DNA from: Caldilineaceae bacterium
Lineage (GTDB): Bacteria > Chloroflexota > Anaerolineae > Caldilineales > Caldilineaceae
Length of the DNA stretch: 61,107 nucleotides
Reading direction: 5' to 3'
Assembly (NCBI GenBank): GCA_018003515.1
Contig: JAGNDO010000023.1
Span: 1-61,107, forward strand
In this document: piece by piece, positions 41,025 to 53,348 of the stretch
How the letters are laid out: every line of letters begins with the position of its first letter
How positions within the stretch are numbered: the stretch's first letter is position 1
The notes under the pieces: generated by a model
The model's input: the letters and a program-made list of their open reading frames with translations, nothing else
Databases searched by the model: none
Told to the model about the DNA's origin: nothing
Translations under genes and position numbers: made by a program

Positions 41025-42050
41025 GTGGACGTGGCATACATCTTGGATACGGGGACGATCCTGCGGGATCGCTACCAAATTGCAGAACTTGTGGGCCAGG
41101 GCGGAATGGGCGCGGTCTATAAAGCCAAGGATCTGCGTCTGGAAGGCCGTGTCTGCGCCGTTAAAGAGGTGTTGCCCGACATGCTGGGGCTTGACAGTTC
41201 TCCCCAAATGATGACCGAGACTGTGGAGCAGTTTTATCAAGAAGCCAGTGTGTTGGCCCGGTTGGACCATCCCTATTTACCCAAGGTGTCGGACTACTTT
41301 TCTGATGGCAGCCGGGAATATCTGGTCATGGACTATGTGGCCGGACGAGATTTGCAGGAAGTGTTGGCCGACTCTCGCCGGTCGAACAATTTTTTGGAAG
41401 AGAGCCAAGTGTTGAGTTGGGCTGCCCAAATCCTGGATGCCCTGGATTATTTGCACAAGCAAGACCCTCCGGTCTTGCATCGGGACATCAAGCCAGGCAA
41501 CATTAAATTGACCCCCCAGGGATCCATCAAACTGGTGGATTTTGGGCTGGTCAAGCTGCTCTATCCCGAAGACACCCGCACCGTGACCGTGGTGCAGGGC
41601 CGAGGGACGGTGGCCTACACGCCCCTGGAGCAGTATGGGGGCGATTCGGGCCACACGGATGTGCGCAGCGATATTTATAGTCTGGCCGCCACGCTCTACC
41701 ATCTCCTCTCCGGCCAGCCGCCGGTGGATGCCAAGGAGCGCTTTTTGCGGCCCGGCTGTCTGCCGCCCTTGCGCCAGGTGAACCCAGCCATCTCCGCCCG
41801 CACAGAGCGGGCGATCTTTCAGGCCCTGGCCATGCACCCCAACGAGCGCCCGGTCACCATCGCCGACTTCCGCACAATTTTGCTGGGATCCACCCCCATC
41901 CCCAGTGTGCTGCGGGGCGCACCCGTGGTGGTGGAAGCTGGCTGGCTGGAGATCGCGGCCAGAAATCGGCTACTGATCGGAACTGTGGCAGGGTTGGTGG
42001 CCCTGTGTGTCGCCATCAGCCTGATCTCACCCTCGTTTACAATTCCGTAA
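41025..42050 (+). CDS. Membrane-anchored Ser/Thr protein kinase
   Basis: A 341-residue Hanks-type kinase. The glycine loop is [15 protein letters not shown] (residues 19-33), and the ATP lysine is in CAVKEVL. The catalytic loop [11 protein letters not shown] (about 149-159), DFGLVK and a [15 protein letters not shown] activation segment follow. A single membrane helix near the C-terminus (about 313-335, [20 protein letters not shown]) is followed by only a few residues, so there is no external sensor domain. GTG 41025 is the start, after AAGGG at 41016-41020. It diverges from the FHA regulator. A kinase-to-FHA-factor pathway is inferred. Confidence 0.93.
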   Translation: MDVAYILDTGTILRDRYQIAELVGQGGMGAVYKAKDLRLEGRVCAVKEVLPDMLGLDSSPQMMTETVEQFYQEASVLARLDHPYLPKVSDYFSDGSREYLVMDYVAGRDLQEVLADSRRSNNFLEESQVLSWAAQILDALDYLHKQDPPVLHRDIKPGNIKLTPQGSIKLVDFGLVKLLYPEDTRTVTVVQGRGTVAYTPLEQYGGDSGHTDVRSDIYSLAATLYHLLSGQPPVDAKERFLRPGCLPPLRQVNPAISARTERAIFQALAMHPNERPVTIADFRTILLGSTPIPSVLRGAPVVVEAGWLEIAARNRLLIGTVAGLVALCVAISLISPSFTIP

Positions 42051-42058
42051 ATGCAAGG

Positions 42059-42105
42059 AGTGATGAGTAATGAGTGTCACGCCGTATTACTCATTACTCA
42101 TCACT
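42059..42105. repeat. 17-bp hairpin of ATGAGTA units after the kinase gene
   Basis: AGTGATGAGTAATGAGT (42059-42075) and ACTCATTACTCATCACT (42089-42105) are perfectly complementary around 13 bases. Each arm contains heptamer-like ATGAGTA repeats. It begins nine bases after the kinase stop. A short T-run follows, so terminator function is possible. Confidence 0.75.
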
Positions 42106-42160
42106 TTCAGGACATTTGACCCCCAAAACAGGGTATTTATGTCACAAAAGCTGTGAAAAT

Positions 42161-42189
42161 TTGCTCAATGGCTGGGCTACTGGTATAAT
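42161..42189 (+). promoter_or_regulatory. Predicted promoter of the ATP synthase operon
   Basis: TTGCTC (42161-42166) and an exact TATAAT (42184-42189) are 17 bp apart, with TG at 42181-42182. This is the best extended -10 upstream of the atp genes. A second candidate, TGGTAGACT (42330-42338), lies 9 bases before ATG 42348. Confidence 0.65.
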
Positions 42190-42347
42190 CTGCCGGAATC
42201 AGTTGAGCTGGCGGGATTTTTGTCACAGTTTGCAGTTGGTTCGTCCCGGCAACCTGTGTGAAAGTGAGATCCCAAGTTGCTGATTAGTTGAATAAATGAG
42301 ATCTTTTTTGCGCGGCTAACGGATTCGTGTGGTAGACTGTTGGGGTT

Positions 42348-42746
42348 ATGCACACTTCCCGCAACAACACCCGTATCAACGTACGACGGATCGCCAAGCT
42401 TTTTGCCGCCACTGTGGGGTTGCCCCTGCTTACGGGGATATTCATCGATGTGTTCTTTGGCACAGCGCCCATAGCGACCATCGTTCTGGGTTTTGTGGCC
42501 ATCCCCTTGGCGTCAGTGTTGGTCCTGCGTTTTACCCTCAGCGAATTTGATCGGGTGATCGCTCAAGTTGCACCCAAACTTGAACCTGAGCAACGGCACA
42601 ACGATGGAGATGAATCGTGGATCGGCACCGGTCTTTTTGAGGACGATCCGCAGGATTCGGGTCTGTTCTTGGTTGCGGATACCACGCTGCGCCCGATAAC
42701 GGGTAAGACAGAGACCGAACAGCCAGAAAATGAAACAGCCAGCTAA
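42348..42746 (+). CDS. AtpI/AtpZ-like membrane protein preceding the ATP synthase genes
   Basis: A 132-residue protein with two hydrophobic segments (residues 17-36 and 40-62: LFAATVGLPLLTGIFIDVFF, PIATIVLGFVAIPLASVLVL). The layout fits the small AtpI/AtpZ proteins encoded before atpB, which assist c-ring assembly or Mg uptake. The C-terminal half (70-132) is acidic and hydrophilic, longer than in E. coli AtpI. Position is the main evidence. I see no strong sequence motif. Confidence 0.6.
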   Translation: MHTSRNNTRINVRRIAKLFAATVGLPLLTGIFIDVFFGTAPIATIVLGFVAIPLASVLVLRFTLSEFDRVIAQVAPKLEPEQRHNDGDESWIGTGLFEDDPQDSGLFLVADTTLRPITGKTETEQPENETAS

Positions 42747-42791
42747 GTGACAACCCAACCGTCACCTACTAAATGTGGAGGGTAAAGTTCA

Positions 42792-43763
42792 GTGAGCCGA
42801 CTTATCAATTTCTTCAAAAAACCTCGCAACGCATTTCTTAGCCTGTTCGCCCTGCTTCTATTTGTCGCCAGTTTAATGCTTCGCATCGACACTCTGCATG
42901 TCTCCCTGGCCGCCGAACCTCTGTTGGATGACGGCCCGGCGTGGATGACCAACTCTCTGCTGACAACCCTCGTGGTGGATCTCATCATCATCGCCCTGGC
43001 GTTGGCCACCCGGTTCAGTCTGAAGATGAGCCCCACCGGGTTTGGCAACTTCATGGAGCTTGTGGTCGAAGCCCTCTACGGCTTGGTGGAGAGTGTTGCG
43101 GGCAAGCGGGCGCGGGTATTTTTCCCCTGGGTCGCCACCATCTTCATCTTTGTGATTCTCAGCAATTACATCGGGTTGATTCCTGGGGTGGGCAGCATCG
43201 TTGTGGAGCAAACCCCGGCCCACGGTGAAGAGAAGGCCACAGAGGGTCATGGTTCGATCAGCAATGGCGAGTTGGCTATGGCCGACGGTGGCTTTATGCT
43301 CTTCGATACAGGCGCAGCCGCTTCTGCGGAAGATGTCCACGTCAAGGAAGTTCCCCTCTTCCGATCCCCCAGCGCCGATCTTAACCTGACCTTTGCCCTG
43401 GCTTTGATCACCATGGTGATGGTGCAGTTTTGGGGCGTACAAGCCCTGGGTCTGAAATACTTCAAAAAGTTCTTTAACTTTAACTTCAAGGACGGCATCG
43501 GCATGGGTATCATCATGGCCGTGGTCGGTATCCTCGAACTGATCGGCGAGTTTGCCAAAATTATCAGCTTTGCCTTTCGTCTTTTTGGCAATGTCTTCGC
43601 TGGTGAAGTACTCTTGGCTGTTATGGCCTACTTGGTCACCTTCTTGTTGCCCATGCCATTCTACGGGCTGGAGTTGTTCGTCGGCTTCATCCAGGCCTTG
43701 GTGTTCATGATGTTGGCGACCGTCTTCTTCTCTATTGCCACCATCAGCCACGATCAGCATTGA
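42792..43763 (+). CDS. atpB: ATP synthase subunit a
   Basis: A 323-residue Fo subunit that forms the half-channels for protons. The essential arginine is Arg263 in [14 protein letters not shown]. The [10 protein letters not shown] stretch and the final helices ([19 protein letters not shown]) are conserved. A hydrophilic Glu/Gly/His-rich insertion of about 50 residues (138-186, between IPGVGSI and [12 protein letters not shown]) is longer than in most subunits a and should lie on the outer side. GTG 42792 follows a GGAGGG Shine-Dalgarno. First structural gene of the operon. Confidence 0.95.
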   Translation: MSRLINFFKKPRNAFLSLFALLLFVASLMLRIDTLHVSLAAEPLLDDGPAWMTNSLLTTLVVDLIIIALALATRFSLKMSPTGFGNFMELVVEALYGLVESVAGKRARVFFPWVATIFIFVILSNYIGLIPGVGSIVVEQTPAHGEEKATEGHGSISNGELAMADGGFMLFDTGAAASAEDVHVKEVPLFRSPSADLNLTFALALITMVMVQFWGVQALGLKYFKKFFNFNFKDGIGMGIIMAVVGILELIGEFAKIISFAFRLFGNVFAGEVLLAVMAYLVTFLLPMPFYGLELFVGFIQALVFMMLATVFFSIATISHDQH

Positions 43764-43854
43764 TTTGGGATGTGTGAATCACGCTTTAAGATTTCCAACT
43801 TGATAAATCGTTTTCTTTACGAACCGATCTTACTCTTTTCTTAACAATTTCTAA

Positions 43855-44097
<243 letters not shown>

Positions 44098-44107
44098 CTT
44101 ACCACGA

Positions 44108-44132
44108 GTCTACCCCAGATTTTAGGGTAGAC
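44108..44132 (+). other. Short hairpin between atpE and atpF
   Basis: GTCTACCC (44108-44115) and GGGTAGAC (44125-44132) form an 8-bp stem. There is no T-run. The 164-base atpE-atpF gap is unusually wide for this operon, so the hairpin may stabilise the atpE message or partly terminate, raising the c-subunit ratio. Confidence 0.5.
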
Positions 44133-44261
44133 AGGCACGTTGACTGGCAGCAAAGATACCCATCTCAAACCAGCATCCTTGCTGAATGAGGTGTATCGGG
44201 ATGTTGTTCAGATTGACTGCCATGCAAGGATACTAGAAACACCACTACTAGGAGGTACACA

Positions 44262-44774
44262 TTGGGCGACGTATTGAATAAACTCGGTATTAGCGGTATC
44301 CTCCTGCTCTCACAGATCGTCAACTTCCTGCTCATCATGATCATCCTGAGGCTGTTCCTCTATGGACCGGTCCTTGCTATGTTGGATAAGCGCAAAGAGC
44401 GCGTTGCCAACAGCATGAAGGACGCCGAGCGCGCCTCTGGTGCGGCTGCGGAAGCCCAGAAGGAAAAGGGCGTGATCATGGATGCCGCTCGCCGGGAAGC
44501 CCAGGAAGTTCGGGCCCAGGCCACGCGGGATGCAGAGAAGATCGCCCAGGAGGTGCGCTCCCGGGCCGAGCAGGAATCCAGCGATATTCGCATGAAGGCC
44601 CAGGCTGAGGCCAAGGCCCAAACAGAAGAAGTGTTGGCCCAGGCCCAGAAGCAGATCGCCGAGCTGGCCATTTTGGCCACCGAGAAGATCTTGGGCCGTG
44701 AGTTGCAGAACAAGGGCGATCACGAGCGCTTCGTGGCTGAATTCCTGGCCCAGCAGAGCGGGAGTGGGAAATGA
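44262..44774 (+). CDS. atpF: ATP synthase subunit b
   Basis: A 170-residue peripheral-stalk subunit. One membrane helix (residues 8-33, [20 protein letters not shown]) is followed by [20 protein letters not shown], the usual b-subunit join. The rest is a long Ala/Glu/Lys/Gln-rich coiled coil. TTG 44262 follows a perfect AGGAGGT Shine-Dalgarno at 44250-44256, so the rare start is well supported. The end overlaps atpH as ATGA. Confidence 0.95.
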   Translation: MGDVLNKLGISGILLLSQIVNFLLIMIILRLFLYGPVLAMLDKRKERVANSMKDAERASGAAAEAQKEKGVIMDAARREAQEVRAQATRDAEKIAQEVRSRAEQESSDIRMKAQAEAKAQTEEVLAQAQKQIAELAILATEKILGRELQNKGDHERFVAEFLAQQSGSGK

Positions 44775-45304
44775 GCGACAAGAGCGCGCTGGCTGGCCGA
44801 TACGCACAGGCTGTCATGGAGGCGATGATCGAGCGCTGGCAGTCCGCTCTGGGCGCGGTGGGGGCGGCTCTGGTCAAAGACAGCGCCCTGTCCGCTTTGA
44901 TGGCGGATGATGGCAAGTCTGTGGCCGAAAAAGCCAAGGCCCTGGAGACCGTACTCCCCAGCGGGACGCCGGTCGAAGTGGTCAACCTGCTGCAACTGAT
45001 GATCCAAGATGGCAACATGGACCTGCTGGCTGGCGTGTCTGGTGCGCTGGCCAAGGCTGTCAGTGGCCGCAGCGGTCCCGTCAAAGCCGAGATCGTCAGC
45101 GCCACACCCCTTTCCCAGGTTGAGCAAGCGCAGATTAGCGCCAACCTGATTGCCCAACACGGCTCCGATCTGGTCTTTACTTTCCAGGTCGATCCAGCCT
45201 TGCTGGGGGGTCTGCGGGTACGGGTAGGCGACCATCTGACCGACACGTCTGTGGTCAGCCGTCTCAACACCCTGCGGGATTCGTTGATGACGACTGTTCG
45301 CTAG
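44771..45304 (+). CDS. atpH: ATP synthase subunit delta
   Basis: A 177-residue stalk subunit that attaches b to the F1 head. The N-terminal helical domain begins [17 protein letters not shown], and the C-terminal domain has [14 protein letters not shown] and [20 protein letters not shown] (about 139-158), close to the conserved GGxxxxxGdxxxDgS motif. The start overlaps the atpF stop as ATGA, so the two are coupled. A 178-base gap without a gene follows. Confidence 0.93.
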   Translation: MSDKSALAGRYAQAVMEAMIERWQSALGAVGAALVKDSALSALMADDGKSVAEKAKALETVLPSGTPVEVVNLLQLMIQDGNMDLLAGVSGALAKAVSGRSGPVKAEIVSATPLSQVEQAQISANLIAQHGSDLVFTFQVDPALLGGLRVRVGDHLTDTSVVSRLNTLRDSLMTTVR

Positions 45305-45482
45305 ATCAAACCAAGATCGACTTCGCTAGCCTGACGGCAACCAGCGATGACGGAAATAGTGCAAACATCGGATCGTTTGCCCGGCGCCCAGGCGCTGTCT
45401 GCCCCGTCGGATCGGGCGGAGGCCTACGGGCCGGCTGGATCTCTGGTCCGGCTGTTAACTAGCTAAATTGGAGACAATGCCA

Positions 45483-47000
<1,518 letters not shown>

Positions 47001-47103
47001 ACATCACTGATTGGGCGACCGAACAGCCTGGAGATGTCGAGCAGACAACTGACGGCATCTGAGGCCCGGTCCGCACAATCCAGTTTCAGGGAGGAAGAAT
47101 CCC

Positions 47104-47979
47104 TTGGCTAGTACACGAGAAATTCGACGCCGAATTCGTTCGGTCAAGAATATTGCCCAGGTGACCAAAGCTATGGAGACTGTGGCCGCTTCGCGTATGC
47201 GTCGCGCCCAGGCCCAAGTACTGGGTACTCGCCCCTTTGCCGAAAAAGCTTGGGAAGTACTCAGTTATATCGCTCGTCTGCCCTCCACGGAGAATGGCCT
47301 GGATCCCCTGATCCAGATCCGGGATGTCAAGCGGGTGGGTGTGGTGTTGGTCACGGCGGACCGCGGTTTGGCTGGCGGGTTCAATGCCAATGTGATCCGC
47401 ATGGCGGCCAAGTTTATGCGGGACAAGCGGGCCGAGGGTTTTCAGGTGGAAGCGGTGGCCGTTGGGCGCAAGGGGCGAGATTGGCTCATGCGTTTCGACC
47501 GCTCTGTGCGGGCCGAGTTTACGGCCATGTCGGATAGCCCCACCACCAACGATATTGCTCCCATCACCCGGGGCGTGGTGGACGATTTCTTGTCCGCCCA
47601 CTTTGACGAAGTCTATCTGATCTATACAGACTTTGTTAACACCCTAGTGCAGAAACCAACCACAAAGAAGCTTCTACCCGTGGAACCGGCGGCAGATGCC
47701 CCGGAAACCATGGCTGCGGACTACATCTTCGAGCCGGATGCCCAGACCGTGTTGAGTCGGGTGCTGTACGAGTTTACCGAGGTGCAGATCCTGCAAGCGG
47801 TGTACGAATCCCTGGCCAGCGAGCATTCGGCCCGCATGGTGGCCATGCGCAACGCCACCGAAGCCGCCAACGAACTGATCGACGTCCTGACCTTGCGCTA
47901 CAACAAGGCTCGGCAGGAAGGCATCACCAGCGAACTTATGGACATTGTCGGCGGCTCCACAGCCCTAGAAGGCGCATAG
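47104..47979 (+). CDS. atpG: ATP synthase subunit gamma
   Basis: A 291-residue central-shaft subunit. The N-terminal helix is [22 protein letters not shown], and the C-terminal helix is [20 protein letters not shown] with [14 protein letters not shown] (both conserved and coiled around each other). [15 protein letters not shown] is the central Rossmann-like core. The start is TTG 47104 after GGGAGGAAG. It is an otherwise normal gamma subunit without the cyanobacterial insertion. Confidence 0.95.
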   Translation: MASTREIRRRIRSVKNIAQVTKAMETVAASRMRRAQAQVLGTRPFAEKAWEVLSYIARLPSTENGLDPLIQIRDVKRVGVVLVTADRGLAGGFNANVIRMAAKFMRDKRAEGFQVEAVAVGRKGRDWLMRFDRSVRAEFTAMSDSPTTNDIAPITRGVVDDFLSAHFDEVYLIYTDFVNTLVQKPTTKKLLPVEPAADAPETMAADYIFEPDAQTVLSRVLYEFTEVQILQAVYESLASEHSARMVAMRNATEAANELIDVLTLRYNKARQEGITSELMDIVGGSTALEGA

Positions 47980-48024
47980 AGCGTAGCGTTTCTCTATGCC
48001 CGCCCCGCTGACAGCTATCTTTGA

Positions 48025-49443
<1,419 letters not shown>

Positions 49444-49454
49444 AGGATCACACT

Positions 49455-49892
49455 ATGGGAATCCTGGTTGAGATCGTAACCCCTCGACGGTTGCTCTTTT
49501 CTGAAGAAGTGGATATGGTGACCTTGCCCGGCTCCGAGGGGCAGATGGGTGTCATGCGTAGCCATGCCCCCCTGCTGACTACCCTGGATGCTGGCGAGAT
49601 TGTCCTGCACCGAGGTGGCAAAGAAGATGAGTACATCGCCGTCAGCGGCGGCATTGCCGAGGTGCGTCCTAATAAGGTCATCATCCTGGCAGACACCGCC
49701 GAGCGGGCCGATGAGATCGACGTCAAGCGGGCGGAAGAAGCTCGAGCGCGGGCCCGCCAGATGATCGAAGAGGGCGGCCCTGTCCAGCGACCTGTTCTGG
49801 AAATGGCCCTGCGTCGTAGCAACGTACGGGTGAAGGTGGCCCAACGTCGCAAGTCACACACACGCCTCGGCTCTTTTGCTGAAGATAAATAG
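49455..49892 (+). CDS. atpC: ATP synthase subunit epsilon
   Basis: A 145-residue subunit. The N-terminal beta sandwich ([38 protein letters not shown]) is typical, and a shortened C-terminal helical hairpin (about 92-135) follows. The tail is basic. It starts 11 bases after atpD with AAAGGA. Its TAG stop codon (49890-49892) is part of the 8-bp direct repeat that flanks the MITE-like element immediately after. Confidence 0.94.
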   Translation: MGILVEIVTPRRLLFSEEVDMVTLPGSEGQMGVMRSHAPLLTTLDAGEIVLHRGGKEDEYIAVSGGIAEVRPNKVIILADTAERADEIDVKRAEEARARARQMIEEGGPVQRPVLEMALRRSNVRVKVAQRRKSHTRLGSFAEDK

Positions 49893-49895
49893 GCA

Positions 49896-49999
49896 ATAGT
49901 CGTTCACGTCCTTCGGCCCCCCGGCCCCCAATTCTGGGGGAGGTCGTGGACATCTCCCCCCAAAGTTGGGGGGCTAGGGGGGCGGGGGTGAACGCTTAC
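49896..49999. mobile_element. MITE-like family D element (104 bp) with 8-bp target duplication
   Basis: Terminal inverted repeats ATAGTCGTTCAC and GTGAACGCTTAC enclose two GC-rich stems (CCCCCAATTCTGGGGG and CCCCCCAAAGTTGGGGGG). AATAGGCA lies on both sides (49888-49895 and 50000-50007). The same structure, with a different 8-bp duplication, is at 60318-60422. No ORF. Confidence 0.82.
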
Positions 50000-50039
50000 A
50001 ATAGGCATAGCAGTTGGTTTTGCACCATCCAGCCAAACA

Positions 50040-50074
50040 AAGACTGGGCTCCCTAAAAGAGCCCAGTCTTTTTA
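50040..50074 (+). terminator. Terminator of the ATP synthase operon
   Basis: AAGACTGGGCTC (50040-50051) and GAGCCCAGTCTT (50059-50070) pair perfectly around CCTAAAA. The arm runs into TTTTT. It lies downstream of the MITE-like element, which now separates it from atpC. Confidence 0.9.
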
Positions 50075-50103
50075 TTCCCCCTCTCTTCGTAGGCGGGGTC
50101 TTT

Positions 50104-50132
50104 TTGTGCCCTCTGGGTGCAGACAGTATAAT
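50104..50132 (+). promoter_or_regulatory. Predicted promoter of mreB
   Basis: TTGTGC (50104-50109) and an exact TATAAT (50127-50132) with a 17-bp spacer. The leader to ATG 50262 would be about 123 bases. Confidence 0.6.
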
Positions 50133-50261
50133 GAGGGATAGTGTGCTGGGCATCTGTGGACGATGAGCGATGTCTGTGTGCATCGGATACCCACACGATA
50201 GAGAAGAAATGATCTCCAGGCGGAGCAATGGCCTGTTTTGTTTGTCGGCAAGGGATGGAAC

Positions 50262-51266
50262 ATGTTTACGAAATACATCGGAATTGATTTGGGCACCATG
50301 AATATCCTGGTTCATGTTAGGGGCCGGGGCATTGTTATGCAGGAGCCGTCCGTGGTTGCCATTCGAGACAATCGCATGGTGGCCGTGGGGCACGAAGCCT
50401 ATGACATGCTGGGCCGTACGCCCGAAAGCATCGAAGTGGCCCGACCCATGCGGGACGGTGTGATCGCCGATTTTGTGGTCACCGAGGCCATGCTGCGCCA
50501 CTTCATCCAGGCGGTGGCCGGCAAGTATCCCCTCTTCAAGCCCAAAGTGATGATCAGCACGCCCCGGGGCGTCACCAGCGTGGAGGAGCGGGCGGTCCAC
50601 GACGCGGCCATGCAGGCCGGGGCCGGGGCGGCCTATCTGATTCCCGAACCCCTGGCCGCGGCCTATGGGGCGGGCTTGCCCATCGGCACGCCCACGGGCA
50701 ACATGGTGGTGGACTTTGGCGGCGGCACTACCGAGGCCGCCGTGGTCTCCATGTATGACATTGTGGTCTGGAGCAGCGTGCGGGTGGGCGGCAATCGGCT
50801 GGATGAGTCCATCATCAACTATGTACGCAAAAAATACAACCTCCTGATCGGCGAACAGACCGCCGAGGAGATCAAGATCTCCATCGGCAGCGCCTTGCCC
50901 CTGGAAGATGAGCGCAAGATGGAGGTACGCGGTCGGGATCAGGTCAACGGTCTGCCCCGCACCATCGAGATCACGAGCAGCGAAGTCACCGAAGCCATGA
51001 CCGAGCCGCTTCAGGCCATCATCAGCACCGTGCGGGCCACCCTGGAAAAGACCCCGCCGGAGTTGGCTGCGGATATCATCGACCGGGGCATGGTACTCAC
51101 GGGCGGCGGATCTCAACTGCGCAGCATCGCCGATCTGCTCACCCAGCAGACGGGTGTGCCTTGTTATGTGGCCGAGAACCCTATGGCCTGTGTGGCCTTG
51201 GGCGCGGGCAAAGCGTTGGAAAATTACGAAATCATGCGCCGCAGCCTGCCGGCGGTGAGCAGCTAG
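50262..51266 (+). CDS. mreB: Rod-shape-determining protein MreB-like
   Basis: A 334-residue actin-like ATPase. The phosphate-1 loop [15 protein letters not shown] (residues 5-19) has Met where most MreB proteins have Ala (GTANT). [16 protein letters not shown] (about 149-164) is phosphate-2, and [15 protein letters not shown] (about 284-298) is the adenosine motif. It polymerises at the membrane and directs wall synthesis. ATG 50262 follows AAGGGA. No mreC or mreD is adjacent, and the next gene is a PLP enzyme, so it may be an Mbl-like paralogue. Confidence 0.93.
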   Translation: MFTKYIGIDLGTMNILVHVRGRGIVMQEPSVVAIRDNRMVAVGHEAYDMLGRTPESIEVARPMRDGVIADFVVTEAMLRHFIQAVAGKYPLFKPKVMISTPRGVTSVEERAVHDAAMQAGAGAAYLIPEPLAAAYGAGLPIGTPTGNMVVDFGGGTTEAAVVSMYDIVVWSSVRVGGNRLDESIINYVRKKYNLLIGEQTAEEIKISIGSALPLEDERKMEVRGRDQVNGLPRTIEITSSEVTEAMTEPLQAIISTVRATLEKTPPELAADIIDRGMVLTGGGSQLRSIADLLTQQTGVPCYVAENPMACVALGAGKALENYEIMRRSLPAVSS

Positions 51267-51280
51267 GAACAGGCCTTCCC

Positions 51281-52555
51281 TTGAGCGACGAATCTGCATC
51301 CCCTTTCCGCCCCCGATCTTTGCATAGCCGGGCAGCCCACGGCGGCGAACAACGTCGCTATGACGCCAATGCGGAGTCATCCGATACCCAGTTGGCGATC
51401 CCGGTTGCCGCTCCCCTTCATCCCAGCGTCAGCTATATCTATCATCGGACCGAGGATCTGGACGCCGCCCTGGGCGGTGATCCGGATCGGTTTGTCTATC
51501 ATCGCTATGGCAACCCCACGGTGCGGGCATTTGAGCGCGCCGTGGCCGCCTTGGAAGCCCCGGACGAATCAGGCGAAGGATCGGGCGAGGAAATCGTGGC
51601 CTTTGCCACTGCCAGCGGCATGGCAGCGATTCAGTTGGCGTTGATGGCCGCAGGCGCGCGTTCCGGCCTGTCTATTGCCGTGGCCAAGGATTGTTATGGG
51701 GCCACCTTCGCCCTGGTAGAGAAGCTGTGGAGCCGGCTGGGTGCCCATGCCATCCTTGTGGATGTCTATGATCTGGGGCGGGTGGAGCGCATGTTGGCCG
51801 CGGAGCGCCCGGCCCTGTTGTTGGTGGAGACCATTTCCAACCCGCTGCTCAAGGTGACCGATGTGGCTGGGTTGGCCAAACTCTGCCACCGCTATGGCAC
51901 CTTGTTGCTGGTCGATAACACCTTTGCCTCGCCGGCTCTCTATCGCCCGTTGGCCTGGGGGGCCGACATGGTGATCCATAGCGCCACCAAATATATGGGG
52001 GGTCATGGGGATGTCATGGGCGGCGTGGTGGTGGCGGATCAGCGTTTTCATGCCGCGCTGTGGGAGCATCTGAAGACCACGGGCGCAACCCTGGGCCCCT
52101 TTGAGGCTTGGCTGTTGTTACGGGGTCTCAAGACTTTGCCCATGCGCATGGAACGCCAATGCGAGAACGCCCGTCAGGTGGCGGACTGGCTGGCCCAACA
52201 TCCCGCGGTGGAACGGGTGATCTTCCCCGGCCATGCGCATCATCCTCAACACGAATTGGCCGCCAAGATGTTTGGGGGACACCATTTCGGTGCCATGATC
52301 AGCTTTGAATTGGCCGGGGGCAGCCGGGAGAAGGTCTTTGCTCTCTTTGATGCCCTGCAAATGATCCAGCCCGCCACCAGTTTGGGCGATCTCTACACCC
52401 TGATCCTCTACCCTGCCCACGCCTCGCATCGGGCGCTGACGCCGCAACAACGGGCGCACTTGGGGATTGGGGAGGGGCTGGTACGGCTCTCCGTAGGCAT
52501 TGAAGGCGTTGAGGACATTGTGGACGATCTGGCGCAGGCGTTGAACCAGCTATAA
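51281..52555 (+). CDS. Cys/Met-metabolism PLP enzyme (cystathionine gamma-synthase/lyase family)
   Basis: A 424-residue PLP-dependent enzyme. YHRYGNPTVRAFERAVAALE (about 61-80) binds the cofactor of the neighbouring subunit, and DNTFASPALYRPLAWGADMV with HSATKYMGGHGDVMGG (about 228-243) carries the Schiff-base lysine. Relatives make or break C-S bonds in cystathionine, homocysteine or methionine. The exact reaction is not decided. TTG 51281 is proposed, and longer in-frame starts would overlap mreB by up to 106 bases. An 8-residue acidic stretch (EAPDESGEGSGEE) near 80 is an insertion. It lies 14 bases after mreB and is probably cotranscribed. Confidence 0.85.
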   Translation: MSDESASPFRPRSLHSRAAHGGEQRRYDANAESSDTQLAIPVAAPLHPSVSYIYHRTEDLDAALGGDPDRFVYHRYGNPTVRAFERAVAALEAPDESGEGSGEEIVAFATASGMAAIQLALMAAGARSGLSIAVAKDCYGATFALVEKLWSRLGAHAILVDVYDLGRVERMLAAERPALLLVETISNPLLKVTDVAGLAKLCHRYGTLLLVDNTFASPALYRPLAWGADMVIHSATKYMGGHGDVMGGVVVADQRFHAALWEHLKTTGATLGPFEAWLLLRGLKTLPMRMERQCENARQVADWLAQHPAVERVIFPGHAHHPQHELAAKMFGGHHFGAMISFELAGGSREKVFALFDALQMIQPATSLGDLYTLILYPAHASHRALTPQQRAHLGIGEGLVRLSVGIEGVEDIVDDLAQALNQL

Positions 52556-52641
52556 CCCCTGTCCAACACTCTCCAATCTTGGTGAGTTGGGAGGTTGGAG
52601 CGTGAGCGTAGGGAAATTGTTGCGTTTCGGACTGTCTGGTT

Positions 52642-52670
52642 TTGACTAAAAATGAGAGAACGATTAGAAT
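52642..52670 (+). promoter_or_regulatory. Predicted promoter of ridA
   Basis: TTGACT (52642-52647, 5 of 6) and TAGAAT (52665-52670, 5 of 6) are 17 bp apart. The start site would fall near 52677, right before the UUCG hairpin. Confidence 0.65.
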
Positions 52671-52678
52671 TGTGTTTG

Positions 52679-52694
52679 CATGTCTTCGGACATG
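52679..52694 (+). other. UUCG-tetraloop hairpin at the predicted 5' end of the ridA mRNA
   Basis: CATGTC-TTCG-GACATG is a 6-bp stem closed by the exceptionally stable C(UUCG)G tetraloop. It starts about two bases after the predicted transcription start and could protect the 5' end. ATG 52753 is 58 bases on. Confidence 0.65.
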
Positions 52695-52752
52695 ACACTA
52701 TAAAGACCGTTGGCTTGGCGAAAAGCTGGGCTTTTGCGGCGAAAGAGAGACT

Positions 52753-53151
52753 ATGAAGCGAGAAATTGTTCAAACCAATGCAGCGCCCGCCGCACTTGGT
52801 CCCTATTCCCAAGCTGTTCGTGTTGGCCACCTTGTTTTTACCTCTGGTCAACTAGGTCTTGATCCCCAAACTGGAAAACTTGCCGAAGGAATCAGCGCCC
52901 AGGCCGAACAGGTCATGGCGAATCTGTCTGCTGTTTTGCAGGCGGCTGGTACTGGCATGGACAACGTGATCAAGACCACCATCTTCCTGGCCAATATGCA
53001 GGACTTTGCTACGGTCAACGCCATCTATGGTCGATCCTTTAGCGCCCAACCCCCGGCCCGCAGCACGGTTCAGGTGGCGGCCCTGCCTTTGGGCGGATTG
53101 GTGGAGATTGAGATGGTGGCCCAGGTTCAGATGGACCAAGGCGAGAGTTAA
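52753..53151 (+). CDS. ridA: RidA/YjgF-family enamine/imine deaminase
   Basis: A 132-residue protein of the RidA family, which hydrolyses reactive 2-aminoacrylate and other enamines released by PLP enzymes. APAALGPYSQAVRVGHLVFT (residues 10-29) and GQLGLDPQTGKL are diagnostic. The catalytic arginine is in PPARSTVQVAALP (near 105-117), and VEIEMVAQV closes. A PLP enzyme of the Cys/Met group lies immediately upstream, a logical source of such products. ridA has its own predicted promoter. Confidence 0.94.
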   Translation: MKREIVQTNAAPAALGPYSQAVRVGHLVFTSGQLGLDPQTGKLAEGISAQAEQVMANLSAVLQAAGTGMDNVIKTTIFLANMQDFATVNAIYGRSFSAQPPARSTVQVAALPLGGLVEIEMVAQVQMDQGES

Positions 53152-53348
53152 AAAGTACGTCAGGCCGTTGCGGTCCTTGGGGACTGTAGCGGTTTTTCTT
53201 GGGCGTTGATTATCAATCGACGGTCAAGTATTTCACGCATGGTTGTCTACCTGTCGGATCTAATTGATGGATCCAAGCACGATAACCATGTCAATCCACT
53301 GCGCTCTGTGTAAGTTCTATATTTATTGTTGGAGGATCTCTTTTTCGT

